Source: CAVZBW01 sp963773635
GTDB taxonomy: Bacteria > Actinomycetota > Acidimicrobiia > Acidimicrobiales > RAAP-2
Length of the DNA: 64,000 nt
Assembly (NCBI GenBank): GCA_963773635.1
Contig: CAVZBW010000005.1
Coordinates: forward strand, 682,001-746,000
Direction of reading: 5' to 3'
Each line of letters begins with the position of its first letter. Positions within the stretch are counted from its first letter, which is position 1. Positions 36,297-43,940 of this stretch are shown here, in pieces. Made by a program: the position numbers and the translations under genes. Below the pieces are notes generated by a model. That model was not told the DNA's origin, ran no database searches, and worked only from the letters and a program-made list of their open reading frames with translations.

Positions 36297-37201
36297 TGGC
36301 TCAATGGGTGGCCGAGCAATTCGAGGAGAGCAGGCCGCGGCTCCGGGCAATCGCCTACCGGATGCTCGGCTCCAACGCCGAGGCGGACGACGCGGTCCAG
36401 GAGGCGTGGCTCCGGTTGAGCCGTACGGGGCCGGAGAGCATCGACAACCTGGGCGGATGGTTGACCACGGTCGTCTCGCGTGTCTGCCTCGACATGCTCC
36501 GCTCTCGCAACTCTCGGCGGGAGGATCCTGCCGACGCCGTCCTCCCGGGCGGGGAACCCGTGGCCCCAGACCTCGATTCCCCGGAGCACGATGTCGTTCT
36601 CGCCGATTCCCTCGGCCCGGCACTGATGCTCGTGCTCGATTCGTTGGAACCCGACGAGCGCCTGGCCTTCGTGCTGCACGACCTCTTTGGCGTCTCCTTC
36701 GAGGAGATCGCTCCGATCGTGGGTCGTTCGCCGGTCGCCGCGCGAAAGTTGGCCAGCCGAGCCCGCCGTCGACTTCGTGGAGGTCCGGCGCCCGGGGCGG
36801 TCAGGAACTCGACCACGGCGATTGCCCGCCAGCGGGAGCTGGTCGACGCCTTCCTCGCTGCATCGAGAGAGGGCGACTTCGAAGCCCTGGTCTCTCTCCT
36901 GCACGACGACGTCGTGCTGCGCGCCGACCACACGGCCGTCGAATCGGCAACGGCCCGACAGGCCTACGGGGCGCCGCCGCTCAAAGAGGTGATCCGGGGT
37001 GGCGAGCAGGTGGCCCGCGTCTTCCTCGGTCGAGCGGCCGCTGCGAAGCCCGCATTGGTCAACGGCATGCCGGGCGCGGTCTGGGCACCGGGCGGCAAAC
37101 CGCGTGGCGTCTTTGTCTTCACCTGCCACGAAGGAAGCGTCGTCGAGCTCGAGGTCGTTTCCGACCCAGACAGGATCCAAGAACTCGATTTGCTCTTTTG
37201 A
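36296..37201 (+). CDS. ECF-family RNA polymerase sigma factor with SnoaL-like C-terminal extension (ECF41/SigJ type)
   Basis: A 301-residue sigma factor. Region 2 is at ~15-75 (YRMLGSNAEADDAVQEAWLR, WLTTVVSRVCLDMLRSR). Region 4 is at ~115-165 (LVLDSLEPDERLAFVLHDLF, SFEEIAPIVGRSPVAARKLA). A ~110-residue NTF2/SnoaL-like domain follows (DFEALVSLLHDDVVLRADHT, NGMPGAVWAPGGKPRG). No anti-sigma gene is nearby; in this group the C-terminal extension itself controls activity. GTG 36296 has AGAGGAGG upstream. Its neighbour, the divergent AhpD-like gene with a matching promoter, fits ECF41. Confidence 0.92.
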   Translation: MAQWVAEQFEESRPRLRAIAYRMLGSNAEADDAVQEAWLRLSRTGPESIDNLGGWLTTVVSRVCLDMLRSRNSRREDPADAVLPGGEPVAPDLDSPEHDVVLADSLGPALMLVLDSLEPDERLAFVLHDLFGVSFEEIAPIVGRSPVAARKLASRARRRLRGGPAPGAVRNSTTAIARQRELVDAFLAASREGDFEALVSLLHDDVVLRADHTAVESATARQAYGAPPLKEVIRGGEQVARVFLGRAAAAKPALVNGMPGAVWAPGGKPRGVFVFTCHEGSVVELEVVSDPDRIQELDLLF

Positions 37202-37336
37202 ACGCCGCCCGCCCCGGGCGGTCGCCTGAGCCGGTCACTCTTGTCGTCCTCGTTCTTGCTGCTTCGGCAGCGACGGCCGATCGACCGTCCCTCAGCGAGG
37301 TGAGTGATCAACCGTGACGAGCACGGCATCATCGGG

Positions 37337-37900
37337 TCACGGTCGCCGGAATTCTACCGACGCGTTGGTGCCAATCTTTAGTCCGGGATAGCAGCTCAGA
37401 AAGGTGCGGACACACACCACCTGGTATTTCCCGCTGGTGCCGTCCTCCTCGATCCTGATGCGATTCTCGTGAGAATCCCCTGCGGGATACGTCACCTCGA
37501 AGTTGTAGTCAGCGTATGAGGCGTAGACGGCGCAGGAACCCGAGCTCTTCGCAACGAACAACGGATTGAAGTCGTAGCTGTACCACGGCCGGGTGTCGAT
37601 GGTGAAACTGGCATTCCGTTCGGCCGTCGTGCACCCGCCGGGAGTTGAGATGTAGGTCGCGGTCACCTTTGTGCCGCGGGGAAGTGAGTCCTCCACTGCC
37701 CACGACGTGTGCAGATTCACCGTGTAATCCCCAAACCGACGACCGTAATTGTCGACGCTCGGGCCTTGGTGCGTGATGGAGGCATGGCGGTTGGCGGTCG
37801 CTCCAGAGGGGCCCGCTACGCCAACCATCATGGCGGTGACGCTCATCACGAGCGCGATCAACCGGTAGAAACCGGCGCCGCTAAGGAATCGTCGGTTCAA
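37337..37900 (-). CDS. Secreted hypothetical protein
   Basis: I do not recognise this protein. About 187 residues from a probable TTG start (37900, with GAGG upstream); an in-frame ATG at 38023 would run back to the hypE stop and looks artefactual. An N-terminal signal sequence is clear: basic LNRR, hydrophobic LIALVMSVTAMMVGVA, and a likely cleavage after SGATA. The mature part has four cysteines (TPGGCTT, SGSCAVY, VVCVRTF, LSCYPG), consistent with two disulfides, and a beta-rich composition. GC content is visibly lower than in its neighbours, hinting at different ancestry. Confidence 0.6.
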   Translation of the reverse strand: MNRRFLSGAGFYRLIALVMSVTAMMVGVAGPSGATANRHASITHQGPSVDNYGRRFGDYTVNLHTSWAVEDSLPRGTKVTATYISTPGGCTTAERNASFTIDTRPWYSYDFNPLFVAKSSGSCAVYASYADYNFEVTYPAGDSHENRIRIEEDGTSGKYQVVCVRTFLSCYPGLKIGTNASVEFRRP

Positions 37901-37980
37901 CCTCGCCCCCTCGATGATCGCCCGGTCTTGCGTGGATCGCCAGACCCAACGTGACTCCCGGGGGGACGCTACCCCAGCCA

Positions 37981-38003
37981 GGTCCTTTCGAGGCGAAAGG
38001 ACC
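37981..38003 (-). terminator. Rho-independent-type hairpin after hypE
   Basis: A perfect 10-bp stem (GGTCCTTTCG/CGAAAGGACC) with a 3-nt loop sits 22 nt past the hypE stop. No T-run follows, which is common for actinobacterial terminators. It most likely ends the thioesterase-to-hypE operon and insulates the secreted-protein gene. Confidence 0.7.
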
Positions 38004-38025
38004 GAGGTCGTCAGGTCGAACATGA

Positions 38026-39195
38026 TCAGCAGATGCGGGGCAGCGGGTCACCCACCAGCATGTCGACGATTCGGGTGCCGCCAAAGGCCGTGCGCAGGAC
38101 GACAATGCCCTCGGGCTCGTCCCTGATCTCGCCGATCGCCGCGGCATCCCGTCCGAGAGGATGCTGCCGGAGGGCCGCGAGCGCGTGGTCGGCCTGGTTC
38201 GCGGGAACCACCGCCAGCATCTTGCCCTCGTTGGCGACGTACAGCGGGTCGATGCCGAGGAGGTCGCACGCCCCGGCGACCGTCGGGGCGATGGGCAAGG
38301 CGGTCTCGTCGAGCACCACGGCGAGCTGCGCATCCCGTGCAAGCTCGTTACAGATCGTGCCCACTCCGCCACGCGTCGGGTCTCGTAGCCATCGGGTCGA
38401 CGGAGCCGCCGCCAACAGCGCCTCCACCAACCCGGAGAGCGGCGCCGTGTCCGACACCAGCTCCGCTTCGAGCTCCAGGTCCCCGCGGGCGAGCATCACC
38501 GCCATGCCGTGATCGCCGATGGTTCCCGAGACCAGGAGCCGATCGCCGGGACGCACCAGATCGGCACCGAGCTCCCGGCCTACGGGGATCGTCCCGACGC
38601 CGGTAGTCGTCACGTAGAGCCCGTCGGCCGCTCCCCTGCCGACGACCTTGGTGTCCCCGGTGACGACGACAACGCCAGCATCCTCCGCCGCTTCCGCCAT
38701 GTCGGCCACCACCGACCGGAGCAGCTCGACGGGCAGGCCCTCCTCCAGCACGAAGGCGGCGGCGATCCATTCGGGCTTCGCCCCCACGGCCGCCAGATCG
38801 TTGACGGTGCCGTGCACGGCGAGCTGCCCGATCGAGCCGCCCGGAAAGCACAGCGGTTGCACGACGAAGGAGTCGGTCGTGATCGCCAACCGGTCGCCCG
38901 ACGGTGTGCGCACGACAGCCGCGTCCGCAGGCGCGCCGCCGGCCGGTCGACCGAGCGCCTCCAGGAACACGGCATCGACGAGCGCCGCCGTGGCCTTGCC
39001 GCCCGCGCCGTGCGCCAGGGTGACCAGCTCGTCGCGGAGCCTCGGTCGCCGCTTGCGAAACGCCTCGATGCGCTCGAGTACCGCCGCCTCGCGGCCCGAG
39101 GGCACCGCCGCCTCGCGGCCCGAGGGCACCGCCGCCTCGCGGCCCGAGGGCTCGCCATCGGGCGCCCTGGGACCCGGCACCCCTGCGGTCGTCAC
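38026..39195 (-). CDS. hypE: Hydrogenase expression/formation protein HypE
   Basis: A 389-residue PurM-like ATPase. It ends in the obligatory PRIC, the C-terminal cysteine that HypF carbamoylates and that is dehydrated to thiocyanate. Core motifs are LAHGAGGKATAALVD, ITTDSFVVQPLCFPGG, VHGTVNDLAAVGA, VVTGDTKVVG and STRWLRDPTRGGVGT. GTG 39195 overlaps the TGA of the upstream SIS gene (GTGA). The N terminus carries ~40 extra residues including three copies of PSGREAAV, coded by 24-bp repeats; these are not part of the fold. Confidence 0.95.
   Translation of the reverse strand: MTTAGVPGPRAPDGEPSGREAAVPSGREAAVPSGREAAVLERIEAFRKRRPRLRDELVTLAHGAGGKATAALVDAVFLEALGRPAGGAPADAAVVRTPSGDRLAITTDSFVVQPLCFPGGSIGQLAVHGTVNDLAAVGAKPEWIAAAFVLEEGLPVELLRSVVADMAEAAEDAGVVVVTGDTKVVGRGAADGLYVTTTGVGTIPVGRELGADLVRPGDRLLVSGTIGDHGMAVMLARGDLELEAELVSDTAPLSGLVEALLAAAPSTRWLRDPTRGGVGTICNELARDAQLAVVLDETALPIAPTVAGACDLLGIDPLYVANEGKMLAVVPANQADHALAALRQHPLGRDAAAIGEIRDEPEGIVVLRTAFGGTRIVDMLVGDPLPRIC
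39083..39154. repeat. Three tandem copies of a 24-bp repeat inside the 5' end of hypE
   Basis: The unit GCCGCCTCGCGGCCCGAGGG plus 4 bases is repeated three times, the last copy diverging at its end. Read on the coding strand it gives PSGREAAV repeats. The period keeps the frame, so copy number may vary without inactivating hypE. Confidence 0.85.
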
Positions 39196-39893
39196 GACCC
39201 CGTCCACTGCCCGGATGGGGGCCCTGCGACCTGGATGTCCTTGTCGCCCGGGACGTTCAGGAGGTCTTGGATGCGGCGCCACAGGGAGAGACCCAGCGCG
39301 GCGTGCGTCTCCTGGATCCGGTGGACGCTGCTCGAGCGCACCAGCAGGAGGTGGTCGAGGTGCGACGACCCCATCTCGCCTCCGTCGTAGCCGGCGAGGC
39401 CGACCGTGAGGATCCCCCGGTGCCTCGCCTCCGCAAAGGCCCGAAGGAGGTTGGCGGAATCTCCGCTGGTGGAGAAACCCACCAGGACGTCTCGCTCGCC
39501 GCCAAAGGCGATCACCTGGCGCGAGAAGACGAGCTCGAAGCCCACGTCGTTGGCGAGGGCGGTGACCACTGCCTGGTCCGCCACAAGCGAACGCGCGTCC
39601 AGAGGCCTCCCATGGGGCGGATCGGAGAACAGCGCGGCCAACGAGTCGGCGTCCGTGGAGCTTCCGCCGTTGCCCATGGTGAGCAGCCGACCGCCGGAGT
39701 CGAGCCGGTCGGCGATTTCGGACGCCGCGGCGTCGAGCCGATCACCACACTCGCCGAGCGTCGAGATCCGCAGCGCCGAGCTCTCGTGCGCCTTGGACCG
39801 AGCCGACGCCAACAGGTCGGTCAGGAGGGGCCCGGGATCCTGCCGCCCGGGCTCGAGGAACGGGTAGAGGAAGTCGGAGGTGGCGTCACCCAT
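39192..39893 (-). CDS. SIS-domain protein, phosphoheptose-isomerase (GmhA)-like, in hydrogenase-maturation operon
   Basis: A 233-residue sugar-isomerase fold protein: LLTMGNGGSSTDADSLAALF (phosphosugar-binding loop), SLVADQAVVTALANDVGFEL, VFSRQVIAFGGERDVLVGFS and TSGDSANLLRAFAEAR. GmhA isomerises sedoheptulose 7-phosphate, but no other heptose genes are here. Its stop overlaps the hypE start, and its ATG lies inside the 3' end of the SIS-HypC gene (8-nt overlap). As far as I recall, GmhA-like genes recur in actinobacterial-type [NiFe] hydrogenase clusters, so a role in that pathway is likelier than cell-surface sugar synthesis. Confidence 0.85.
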   Translation of the reverse strand: MGDATSDFLYPFLEPGRQDPGPLLTDLLASARSKAHESSALRISTLGECGDRLDAAASEIADRLDSGGRLLTMGNGGSSTDADSLAALFSDPPHGRPLDARSLVADQAVVTALANDVGFELVFSRQVIAFGGERDVLVGFSTSGDSANLLRAFAEARHRGILTVGLAGYDGGEMGSSHLDHLLLVRSSSVHRIQETHAALGLSLWRRIQDLLNVPGDKDIQVAGPPSGQWTGS

Positions 39894-40581
39894 TGGCGTC
39901 CACCCTCCCGACGGCGGTGCCCGCATGCACGACGACGAGATCCCCGGGCTCGGCATCGCCCAGGAGCGTGATATCGACCGGCTCGATCCCGGCCGCCGTC
40001 CTGGCCCGTGCGATACCGTCCCCGGAGGTCGCGACGATCTCCGCGAGCCGGCCCTCATCCGAGCACGTCGTGCAGATCTCTGCCGCCCCGGGATGCTCCT
40101 CGAGGAGGGCCGGATGCTCGAAGCAGACCTGCGAGAGCTCCCACAAGAGGTGGTAGAGGAGCACGAACCGCCCGCCGTAGGCAGCCTCTTCCGGGGGGTC
40201 GTCGAGCCAGAGCACGTGGTCGGCGGCCCCGGGATCGGGTCGGTCGCCCACCCCGATCCAGAGGCTGGTCAGTCCCCAGGCGGGGACCCGTCGCATGAGC
40301 GACCGGACCTGGGCGTTGCCCGCTTCCGATACCGCCACGAGGAGATCGCCGGATCGCGAGCCCACCCGCAGACGGCCGACCGGGTCGTCATCGTCGAGCG
40401 CCCAGGCGGGCAGTGAGCGCTTGCCCACGACGACGGGGTGCACGAACTCGACGGCGATGTGGCGTGCATGGGCAGGCCAACCCGGGCTCCAGCTCCACAC
40501 GGTCCCGCCGCGGGCGCAACGGCGGGCCACGGTCAGCGCGGCGATTGCCAGATCCTCGGGGAGCGCGCCGAGGCCCCTCAA
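39886..40581 (-). CDS. SIS-like domain fused to a HypC/HupF-like C-terminal domain
   Basis: 231 residues in two parts. Residues ~20-135 resemble a SIS domain (EFVHPVVVGKRSLPAW, GSRSGDLLVAVSEAGNAQVR) but lack the clear GNGGS loop of the neighbouring SIS protein. Residues ~168-228 start ICTTCSDEGRLAEIVA and end DAEPGDLVVVHAGTAVGRVD, the OB-fold pattern of HypC/HupF, with Cys170 and Cys173 in place of the HypC N-terminal Cys. TTG 40581 overlaps the stop of the upstream alcohol dehydrogenase (TTGA). It is presumably a hydrogenase-specific chaperone that pairs with the SIS protein encoded next. The fusion assignment is by pattern. Confidence 0.72.
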   Translation of the reverse strand: MRGLGALPEDLAIAALTVARRCARGGTVWSWSPGWPAHARHIAVEFVHPVVVGKRSLPAWALDDDDPVGRLRVGSRSGDLLVAVSEAGNAQVRSLMRRVPAWGLTSLWIGVGDRPDPGAADHVLWLDDPPEEAAYGGRFVLLYHLLWELSQVCFEHPALLEEHPGAAEICTTCSDEGRLAEIVATSGDGIARARTAAGIEPVDITLLGDAEPGDLVVVHAGTAVGRVDANG

Positions 40582-41508
40582 GGCTCGAGGACCACCTTGA
40601 TCGCACCCGCGCTGCGGTCCGAAGCCACCGCGAAGGCCTCCGCCGCGGCATCCAGCGGAAAGCGATGGGTGATCACGGCAGGACCGATCTCCGGGCGCTG
40701 CGCCAGGATCGCCGCGGCGACATCAAAATCCCGGGAAGGTCCGCTCCGGGCGTACATGCTCGAGGGGAGCAGGTCGATCTCCTTCATGGCGATGGCCTGG
40801 GCGGGCAGGCGGAGCCCCTCCCAGTAGGTGCCGAGAAGGACGATCCGTCCACCGGGCCGGCAGAGCTCGACGGCCCGGTCGAGGGCGCTCTGGGAACCCG
40901 CCGCCTCGATCACCGCCTCGTACTCGCCGTGGACCGGGCCCGCACCAAGGCGGGCCGCAGCCTCGCGCTCGGTGCTCGTGGCGAGCCTCCAAGTCGACGG
41001 GCGCCCCGACGGCCTGGGCGGCCACCAAGGCCAGCTGGCCCAGAGAGCCCCCTCCCACGACGGCCACCCGTTGGCCGGCCCGCATGCCGCCGCGCCGCAC
41101 GCCATGCACGCCGACCGCCAGGGGTTCGACGAGGCAGGCGTCTCGGGCCTCCGTGCCCGCGGGCAACCGGACCAGGGCCCCGGCGGGGACGACGCACCGC
41201 TCCGCCATGGCCCCGTCCCGCCCGACCCCCATCACCATCGCAGGACCCCGCTCGCAGAGGTTGTAGTCGCCCCGGCGGCACGGATCACACTCTCCACAGG
41301 GTGCGATCGGCTCCGCGACCACCAGCGTGCCGTCACGGAGGGTGCCCGCAAACTCGTGGCCGGCGACGTAGGGCAGGCTCCAGTCCATGAGGTGAAGATC
41401 GGACCCACAGATCCCCGCCGCAACCACCTCGAGCTCCACGCCCGGGCCCTCCGGCACGGGCACGTCGACCACCCTCGGCGCACCCTCGAGGCAGCGCACG
41501 GCCCTCAC
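40578..41508 (-). CDS. Zinc-dependent alcohol dehydrogenase (MDR) in hyp operon (frameshifted)
   Basis: Starting at GTG 41508, the first frame encodes the catalytic-zinc (AAGICGSDLHLMDW, AGHEF) and structural-zinc (APCGECDPCRRGDYNLC) segments and the Rossmann motif VAVVGGGSLGQLAL. After VDLEARHEHR the sequence continues one frame over as REAAARLGAGP, then EYEAVIEAAGS and GAIKVVLEP. The span is 310 codons plus one base. Aligning with the paralogue at 12381 (RHPHQRAIARDFGAGP) needs removal of just one base near 40962-40969. It is joined to its neighbours by GTGA and TTGA overlaps. A role in hydrogenase maturation is only suggested by position. Confidence 0.83.
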
Positions 41509-42311
41509 GGCGACTGCATGCCAGGCTCGTGCGGTGGAGGCCCACCGGGCTTGCGAATCGGATCGGTCGGGGCCACGAACACCGCCTTTGCCTCGGCGGT
41601 CAGGACGCCGTCGGCCCGCACCTCACCACTCGCGAAGCTCTTGCGACCCTCGCTGCCGGTGAAGCGCCCGATGATCTCAAGAGGCACGCCGTAGGGGGTG
41701 GCGCGGCGGAAGCGCACCTCGAGCGCCACGGTGAGTCCCGTCGCTCCGGCCGCCGTCGCCGCCACACCGAGGACCTCGTCGAGCATCCCGGCGACCACCG
41801 AGCCGTGGACCCGACCCGGGCCTCCTCCGTGGGCTGCGCTCAGCCGGCAATGGGCCACGACCTCGAGTGGCTCGGGCGCATCCGAGGAGCGGTCGGCACA
41901 CGGGACCGGCAGCCGCTCAAAGTCCATCGGGGGCGCCTGCGGGTTGAGCCGCCCCGAGCCCGCCTGGGTGAGGTGCTCGATCCGGCCGTCGCGATGGCGC
42001 ACCAGCCAGACGGCCTCCTCGCGACGATCTCGACCGAGGCGAGCGCTGAGCCGGCGAACCGCCCGGGTCGCCTCGGCCAGGTCGCCGGGGTCCGACCGGG
42101 TGAGCACGACCGCCTCGACCAGGTCCCGGACGGCCTCGGCGAGCTCGAACGACTCCCGCGCGACCGTCTCGGCCGGCGGCAGGAGGGACCCGAGCTGCGC
42201 CGCGAGCTGCGCCGCCGACGGGGGGCCGGGGGGCGTCGGCGAGTCCACGTCCCCCGCGGGGTCTCCCACTTGGTCTCCCGCTGGCGCAGGCGGCGGGGCC
42301 GAAGGTCTCAT
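41505..42311 (-). CDS. PaaI/hotdog-fold thioesterase-like protein
   Basis: A 268-residue protein. Residues ~1-150 are Ala/Pro-rich and then helical, unassigned (SFELAEAVRDLVEAVVLTRS). Residues ~160-268 form a hotdog domain: CRLSAAHGGGPGRVHGSVVA, GMLDEVLGVAA and GLTVALEVRFRRATPYGVPL. Such domains hydrolyse acyl-CoA thioesters. It is first in the leftward operon ending in hypE, is linked to the dehydrogenase by GTGA, and is divergent from an SDR with only 25 nt between starts. Its place in a hydrogenase-linked operon is unexplained. Confidence 0.75.
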   Translation of the reverse strand: MRPSAPPPAPAGDQVGDPAGDVDSPTPPGPPSAAQLAAQLGSLLPPAETVARESFELAEAVRDLVEAVVLTRSDPGDLAEATRAVRRLSARLGRDRREEAVWLVRHRDGRIEHLTQAGSGRLNPQAPPMDFERLPVPCADRSSDAPEPLEVVAHCRLSAAHGGGPGRVHGSVVAGMLDEVLGVAATAAGATGLTVALEVRFRRATPYGVPLEIIGRFTGSEGRKSFASGEVRADGVLTAEAKAVFVAPTDPIRKPGGPPPHEPGMQSP

Positions 42312-42336
42312 GCCTCCGCGACGATACGCTCGCCGG

Positions 42337-43164
42337 ATGCCCAGTGCCGCCAACGAGGGCATCACGGCGGGGGGAGACGCGACGCCGGTCGGATCGCTCC
42401 CTCGAGGGGTGCGGGGGCGAGTCGTCGTGATCACGGGTGCATCCCGCGGCATCGGGCGCGGGATCGCGCTCCACCTCGCCCGCCAGGGTGCCCACTGTGT
42501 CGTGACCGGGCGCAAAGCCGATCGCCTGGCGCAGCTCGACGAGGAGCTGACGGCCATCGGGGCCGATCATCTTGCGCACGTCGGTGACGTCGCCAACCGC
42601 GACGATGCCTTCACGATCGTCGAAGAGGCCCTCGACCGCTTCGGACGCATCGACGGGCTGGTGGCCAATGCCCAGACCTTCCGACCGGTCACCGCGCTCG
42701 AGCGGGTGACGGAGGCGGACATGGGCTTGCTCTTGAGCACCGGCCCCCTCGCCACCCTGTGGGGGATGCAGGCCGTCCTCGGTCCGATGCGCGACCAGGG
42801 ATGGGGGCGCATCGTGACGATGGGCTCGGCCATCGGGCTGAGCGGGGCACCGGGCTACGGTCCCTACGGCGCCTCCAAGGAGGCGATCCGCTCGCTCACG
42901 CGTACCGCGGCGCGAGAGTGGGGCAGGTTCGGCATCGTCGTCAACTGCGTGTGTCCCGCCTCGGTGGCCCATCGCCTGCCCCCCGCAGACCATGGAGAGC
43001 GGGCGGCGGCCTTTGAGGCGATGTACGCCGACCATCCGATGGGCCGCGACGGGGACCCCGAAGGGGACATCGCACCCGTCGTCGAGTTTCTCCTCTCCGA
43101 CGGCTGCCGCTACATGACCGGACAGACGCTCATGGTCGACGGTGGCGGACTCATGCGGGCCTGA
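42337..43164 (+). CDS. SDR family oxidoreductase
   Basis: A 275-residue SDR: VVVITGASRGIGRGIA, a VANAQTF variant of NNAG, catalytic MGSAIGLSG and YGASK, and YMTGQTLMVDGGG at the C terminus. ATG 42337 is 25 nt from the divergent thioesterase start, so the two probably share a regulatory region. Its 3' end overlaps the remains of a convergent photolyase gene by 14 bp. Confidence 0.87.
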   Translation: MPSAANEGITAGGDATPVGSLPRGVRGRVVVITGASRGIGRGIALHLARQGAHCVVTGRKADRLAQLDEELTAIGADHLAHVGDVANRDDAFTIVEEALDRFGRIDGLVANAQTFRPVTALERVTEADMGLLLSTGPLATLWGMQAVLGPMRDQGWGRIVTMGSAIGLSGAPGYGPYGASKEAIRSLTRTAAREWGRFGIVVNCVCPASVAHRLPPADHGERAAAFEAMYADHPMGRDGDPEGDIAPVVEFLLSDGCRYMTGQTLMVDGGGLMRA

Positions 43165-43934
43165 TCGGCCCCGGGCCCGATCGCGATCGCGATCGCAGCG
43201 CGGCGTAGTCCGAGAGGGAGCGCTCGCGCTCGACGGTACGGGGAGACCCGGGAGGTGGCGTCGAGGTCGGGTCGATCCCGATCGCCGCCGTAGCCGCTCA
43301 GAGCTCCCGTCTTGAAGCGGCGCCATGCGGCCAGGGCAGATCGCTCTCCCGCCGGGGGCAACGTGAGGCCCGCAGGCAGCTCGGGGTCGTCGGGGATGTC
43401 GGGGATCTCCTCGCCGTCGACCGGGGACCAGGTCACCCGGCGAGGGTCACCCGGCACCGGCTGCGGCCAACCGTGTTCGAGCCAGGCCCGGTAAAAGGCC
43501 GAGTAGACGCGGAAGGGTCGGCCCTCACGGCGCCGTACCCGACCGGGGCTCACCGCGTAGGGGGACCCCGTGCGCACGAGGGGCACAGGGGCGAGGGCCG
43601 CCTCGACCCGGGCGTCGCGTGCCCTGCCGTAGGGCGCAAAGTCCGCCGAGACGTGCACCGATCCCGCACCCGCTCGAGCGACCACCGACGGGACGACGAC
43701 CTCGGGCGCCCCCGAGAGGATCACGAGGTCCCCGCCTCGTCGCCGGATGTCGTCCCGCAACGCCCTCAGCGTCCGGTACAAGAACGCCACCCGGGGCCGA
43801 CCCGCGGCCACAAGGAGCGCCGGGTCGAGCACGAACAATGGCAGGACCGGACCGACCTCGGCCGCCGCCATCAGTGCGGGATGGTCGTTGAGTCGAAGGT
43901 CGCGACGCAGCCACAGCACCGAGGGAGCCGTCAT
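43151..43934 (-). pseudogene. phr: Deoxyribodipyrimidine photolyase with internal deletion of the FAD domain
   Basis: The N-terminal antenna-binding domain is intact (SVLWLRRDLRLNDHPALMAA, VLPLFVLDPALL, FRVYSAFYRAWLEHGWPQP) and reads to TSRVSPY at about residue 235. In complete photolyases the ~200-residue FAD-binding and DNA-repair domain follows. Here only ~85 nt remain before the family-like end. Those nucleotides, in another frame, encode ERERSLSDYAALRSR, which resembles a photolyase C-terminal tail, with a stop at 43151. An internal deletion of roughly 600 bp plus a frame change fits. The product cannot repair DNA. It begins 6 nt after the CarH-like gene. Confidence 0.75.
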
Positions 43935-43940
43935 CCCGCC

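Noticed and set aside
37901..38023. N-terminal extension of the secreted protein to ATG 38023
   Set aside because: It would bury the signal peptide behind ~40 charged residues and read through the terminator hairpin after hypE.
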